Below, piece after piece: positions 6,018 through 7,180 of a DNA stretch of 7,180 nt. The translations under genes and the position numbers were made by a program. Every line of letters begins with the position of its first letter. Position 1 is the stretch's first letter. The notes below the pieces were generated by a model. That model saw only the letters and a program-made list of their open reading frames with translations, searched no databases and was not told the origin of the DNA. The stretch lies in the NCBI GenBank assembly GCA_002509225.1, contig DAHL01000036.1:1-7180 (forward strand), in the 5' to 3' direction. The DNA comes from Euryarchaeota archaeon UBA102. Its GTDB lineage: Archaea > Thermoplasmatota > Poseidoniia > MGIII > CG-Epi1.

Positions 6018-6530
6018 TTAGTTGGATGCTTTCATTAAACTAGACGAAGTTACACCAGCTAATAATCCTGAAAATAACATCTGCATAACATCTACATTCG
6101 AATCTAAACCCTGATAAACAACGATAACAGAAACCCCTGCTAAAGCACCAGCCAGGAAATTAGCCCTGACAGGATCCATTGTACTAGACCCCCTCATGTA
6201 AAACCAAGTTGTAACTGCGACTAGAATAGAAACTGCAGCAGAATAAAGAAAGGCATCGCCTTTCCATTGTATAACAAAATGAAAATAAGCGAAAAGTGCC
6301 ATCAAACTTGCACCTGCAATAAGAGAGAGTCTTTCTTTTAGAGCATCTGGATCAGAAGATCCTAATAAATTTGAATCAGAAGAATAGGTATCATAATCAT
6401 AATCATCAGAATAACGGGGTTCTGGAGGGGCATCTTCATCACGCCTAATCTCATCGTTAACCATTTCTGACTCTTCGCTATCGCCGTATCTCTGACCTGG
6501 TAAGGTACCATCTATGTCTGGTTCATCCAT
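6018..6530 (-). CDS. Small membrane protein with acidic N-terminal tail, function unknown
   Basis: 170 residues, not recognised as a named family. Residues 1-62 are predicted to be disordered and strongly acidic, rich in Asp, Glu, Ser and Tyr (for example SDDYDYDTYSSDS at 41-53), with no signal peptide. Four hydrophobic segments follow at about 67-87, 93-112, 121-140 and 146-166, joined by short loops with GxxxG-like small-residue patterns (LAGALAG and SGLLAG), which suggests a compact helical bundle. The tail is probably cytoplasmic, but topology is inference. The start ATG lies one base after the stop of the upstream winged-helix gene and has its own GGAGG about 11 nt upstream, so the two are almost certainly co-transcribed and coupled. 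Function may be tied to that regulator, for example as a membrane partner or sensor, but nothing in the sequence proves this. Confidence 0.8.
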   Translation of the reverse strand: MDEPDIDGTLPGQRYGDSEESEMVNDEIRRDEDAPPEPRYSDDYDYDTYSSDSNLLGSSDPDALKERLSLIAGASLMALFAYFHFVIQWKGDAFLYSAAVSILVAVTTWFYMRGSSTMDPVRANFLAGALAGVSVIVVYQGLDSNVDVMQMLFSGLLAGVTSSSLMKASN

Positions 6531-6531
6531 A

Positions 6532-7032
6532 TTAGTCTTCGCCTCCGACTCTTACAATGTTATGACCTTTGAAATCGAACTGTGATGAACGTTTTAGGAT
6601 TCCCTTAAGTTGTAAATTTGTTAGGTTAAGTTTTCTAGATATATCGTTAGCAAAAGTTCCCTCATCAGAAACTAATTTATCCATTTTTTTCTCAATACTA
6701 GCGAATTTTCTATTAGTCATTAAAACTATAGTCAACAATTCTTGAGCTTCATCGAATGATAAGGAAGAAGAAATTTGAAAAGCATTATAGAAAGTTCTGT
6801 ACGCTTTTTGTGGCTTTGAATCCTTGACTTCCCATCTTGATTCCACTAATTTGAATTTTTCAAAAAAGCTAATTGCAGCATTTGCTTCATCGCCAAACTG
6901 ATCGGTCAAGGTACTGATGGGCGTCCAGCCCTGTGAAAGTAAGGATAGAATCTCCCTTCTGGCATCTGAATCAACAGAATGGAATAATGAAACTAAATCT
7001 GCTGGGTCATTAATCAGCTTAACTCTCTTCAT
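6532..7032 (-). CDS. ArsR-like winged-helix transcriptional regulator
   Basis: 166 residues. Residues about 11-67 read as an ArsR-type winged helix: SVDSDARREILSLLSQGW (helices 1-2), PISTLTDQFGDEANAAISFFEKFKLVES (helix-turn-helix with the recognition helix), then a short wing ending at YRTFYNAFQIS (about 78-88). The order 'D-x-RREIL ... A-x-x-FFEK-x-KLVE-x-R ... P-x-KAY ... F' resembles a family widespread in euryarchaea and annotated as ArsR family or HTH-domain protein. A second possible helix-turn-helix lies at about 125-150 (TFANDISRKLNLTNLQLKGILKR) before a short beta ending (NIVRVGG). No metal-binding cysteines occur, so it is not a classical metal sensor; the ligand and targets are unknown. 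The ATG at 7032 is the only plausible start: an in-frame TGA lies three codons upstream. It is the first gene of an operon with the acidic-tailed membrane protein, and a TATA box lies about 35 bp before the start. Confidence 0.85.
   Translation of the reverse strand: MKRVKLINDPADLVSLFHSVDSDARREILSLLSQGWTPISTLTDQFGDEANAAISFFEKFKLVESRWEVKDSKPQKAYRTFYNAFQISSSLSFDEAQELLTIVLMTNRKFASIEKKMDKLVSDEGTFANDISRKLNLTNLQLKGILKRSSQFDFKGHNIVRVGGED
6541..6547 (-). promoter_or_regulatory. Shine-Dalgarno before the acidic-tailed membrane protein
   Basis: On the minus strand this reads CGGAGGC, within the last codons of the winged-helix gene and about 11 nt before the ATG at 6530. It supports that start and coupled translation of the second gene of the operon. 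Confidence 0.6.
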
Positions 7033-7062
7033 TTCTCGTCAGGTAACTAGAACGCAAGATGG

Positions 7063-7072
7063 GTATAAAAGC
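7063..7072 (-). promoter_or_regulatory. TATA box of the winged-helix/membrane protein operon
   Basis: On the minus strand this reads GCTTTTATAC, the best TATA match in the window. It is centred about 35 bp before the ATG at 7032, which predicts a short leader of roughly 9 nt without a Shine-Dalgarno. The same bases read TATAAAAGCG on the plus strand, but no gene follows in that direction. Confidence 0.5.
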
Positions 7073-7099
7073 GAGGGGTTTCTAAGGAAAAACAGATAC

Positions 7100-7180
7100 T
7101 TACTTGGGCAATGCCCTTTCACTGATAGCCTTCATCTGTAAGAAAAGACCAAGATAATCACGACCGCCGGCTTTGGAACA
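7100..7180 (-). CDS. Probable C-terminal end of an unidentified protein (partial)
   Basis: On the minus strand an open frame enters from the right edge and runs 26 codons to a TAA at 7100-7102. The encoded end includes GGRDYLGLFLQMKAISERAL, a plausible amphipathic C-terminal helix with archaeal-looking composition. If real, the gene is on the same strand as the winged-helix gene and ends about 67 bp upstream of it, a normal spacing that also leaves room for the TATA box. I do not recognise the family. The fragment is short enough that it could be chance; the other minus-strand frames close sooner in this stretch. Confidence 0.45.
   Translation of the reverse strand, partial: CSKAGGRDYLGLFLQMKAISERALPK

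Noticed and set aside
6362..6415. AT-rich triplet-like repeat resembling a microsatellite (ATAATC and ATCATA units)
   Set aside because: It encodes the Asp/Tyr/Ser-rich tail of the membrane protein in frame; composition bias explains it.
6917..7141. Plus-strand open frame crossing the start of the winged-helix gene, preceding a TATAAAAG box
   Set aside because: It overlaps a well-supported minus-strand start, has no Shine-Dalgarno, and the TATA box falls inside it rather than before it.
1..7180. tRNA, rRNA, CRISPR array, insertion sequence or attachment site
   Set aside because: Gene-dense throughout; no spacer is longer than about 80 bp, no spaced direct repeats, transposase motifs or cloverleaf-like segments were found by eye on either strand.

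Overview
This looks like a stretch of chromosome from an uncultivated, A+T-rich euryarchaeon. Marine Group II/III (Candidatus Poseidoniales or relatives) is the best guess. The archaeal signs are a prepilin peptidase with the archaeal type II C-terminal domain, a geranylgeranyl diphosphate synthase for archaeal lipid precursors, a euryarchaeal-type ArsR-like winged-helix regulator, and TATA-like boxes about 23-26 bp before start codons, as expected for leaderless archaeal transcripts. The lineage call is inference from gene content and composition. No rRNA or other phylogenetic marker is present.

Layout, left to right. (1) The 3' end of a Nudix CoA-pyrophosphatase-like gene (+) runs into the window. 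(2) It converges on an archaeal prepilin peptidase (-); both stop codons lie in one TTAA palindrome. (3) Upstream of that, on the same strand, is an ALDH7/antiquitin-type aldehyde dehydrogenase (-). (4) A 70-bp divergent spacer separates it from a two-gene isoprenoid operon (+): a eukaryote-like type I isopentenyl-diphosphate isomerase and a short-chain (predicted C20) polyprenyl diphosphate synthase, overlapping by one base with a strong internal Shine-Dalgarno. (5) Next on the + strand is a GXGXG beta-helix protein fused to what reads as a degenerate glutamate-synthase FMN domain, in the reverse of the usual order and without the FMN and iron-sulfur motifs. (6) A T-rich convergent junction follows. 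(7) On the - strand a tightly coupled pair encodes an ArsR-like winged-helix protein and a small four-helix membrane protein with a very acidic N-terminal tail. (8) At the right edge is the probable C-terminal end of another minus-strand gene.

Functionally, Idi and the prenyl synthase act in sequence (IPP to DMAPP, then condensation to geranylgeranyl diphosphate) to supply the isoprenoid chains of archaeal ether lipids. The remaining genes are housekeeping or unassigned. No mobile element, CRISPR array, tRNA or rRNA was seen. The most unusual item is the GXGXG/pseudo-glutamate-synthase protein. The strongly eukaryote-like Idi and the regulator/membrane-protein pair also deserve a second look.
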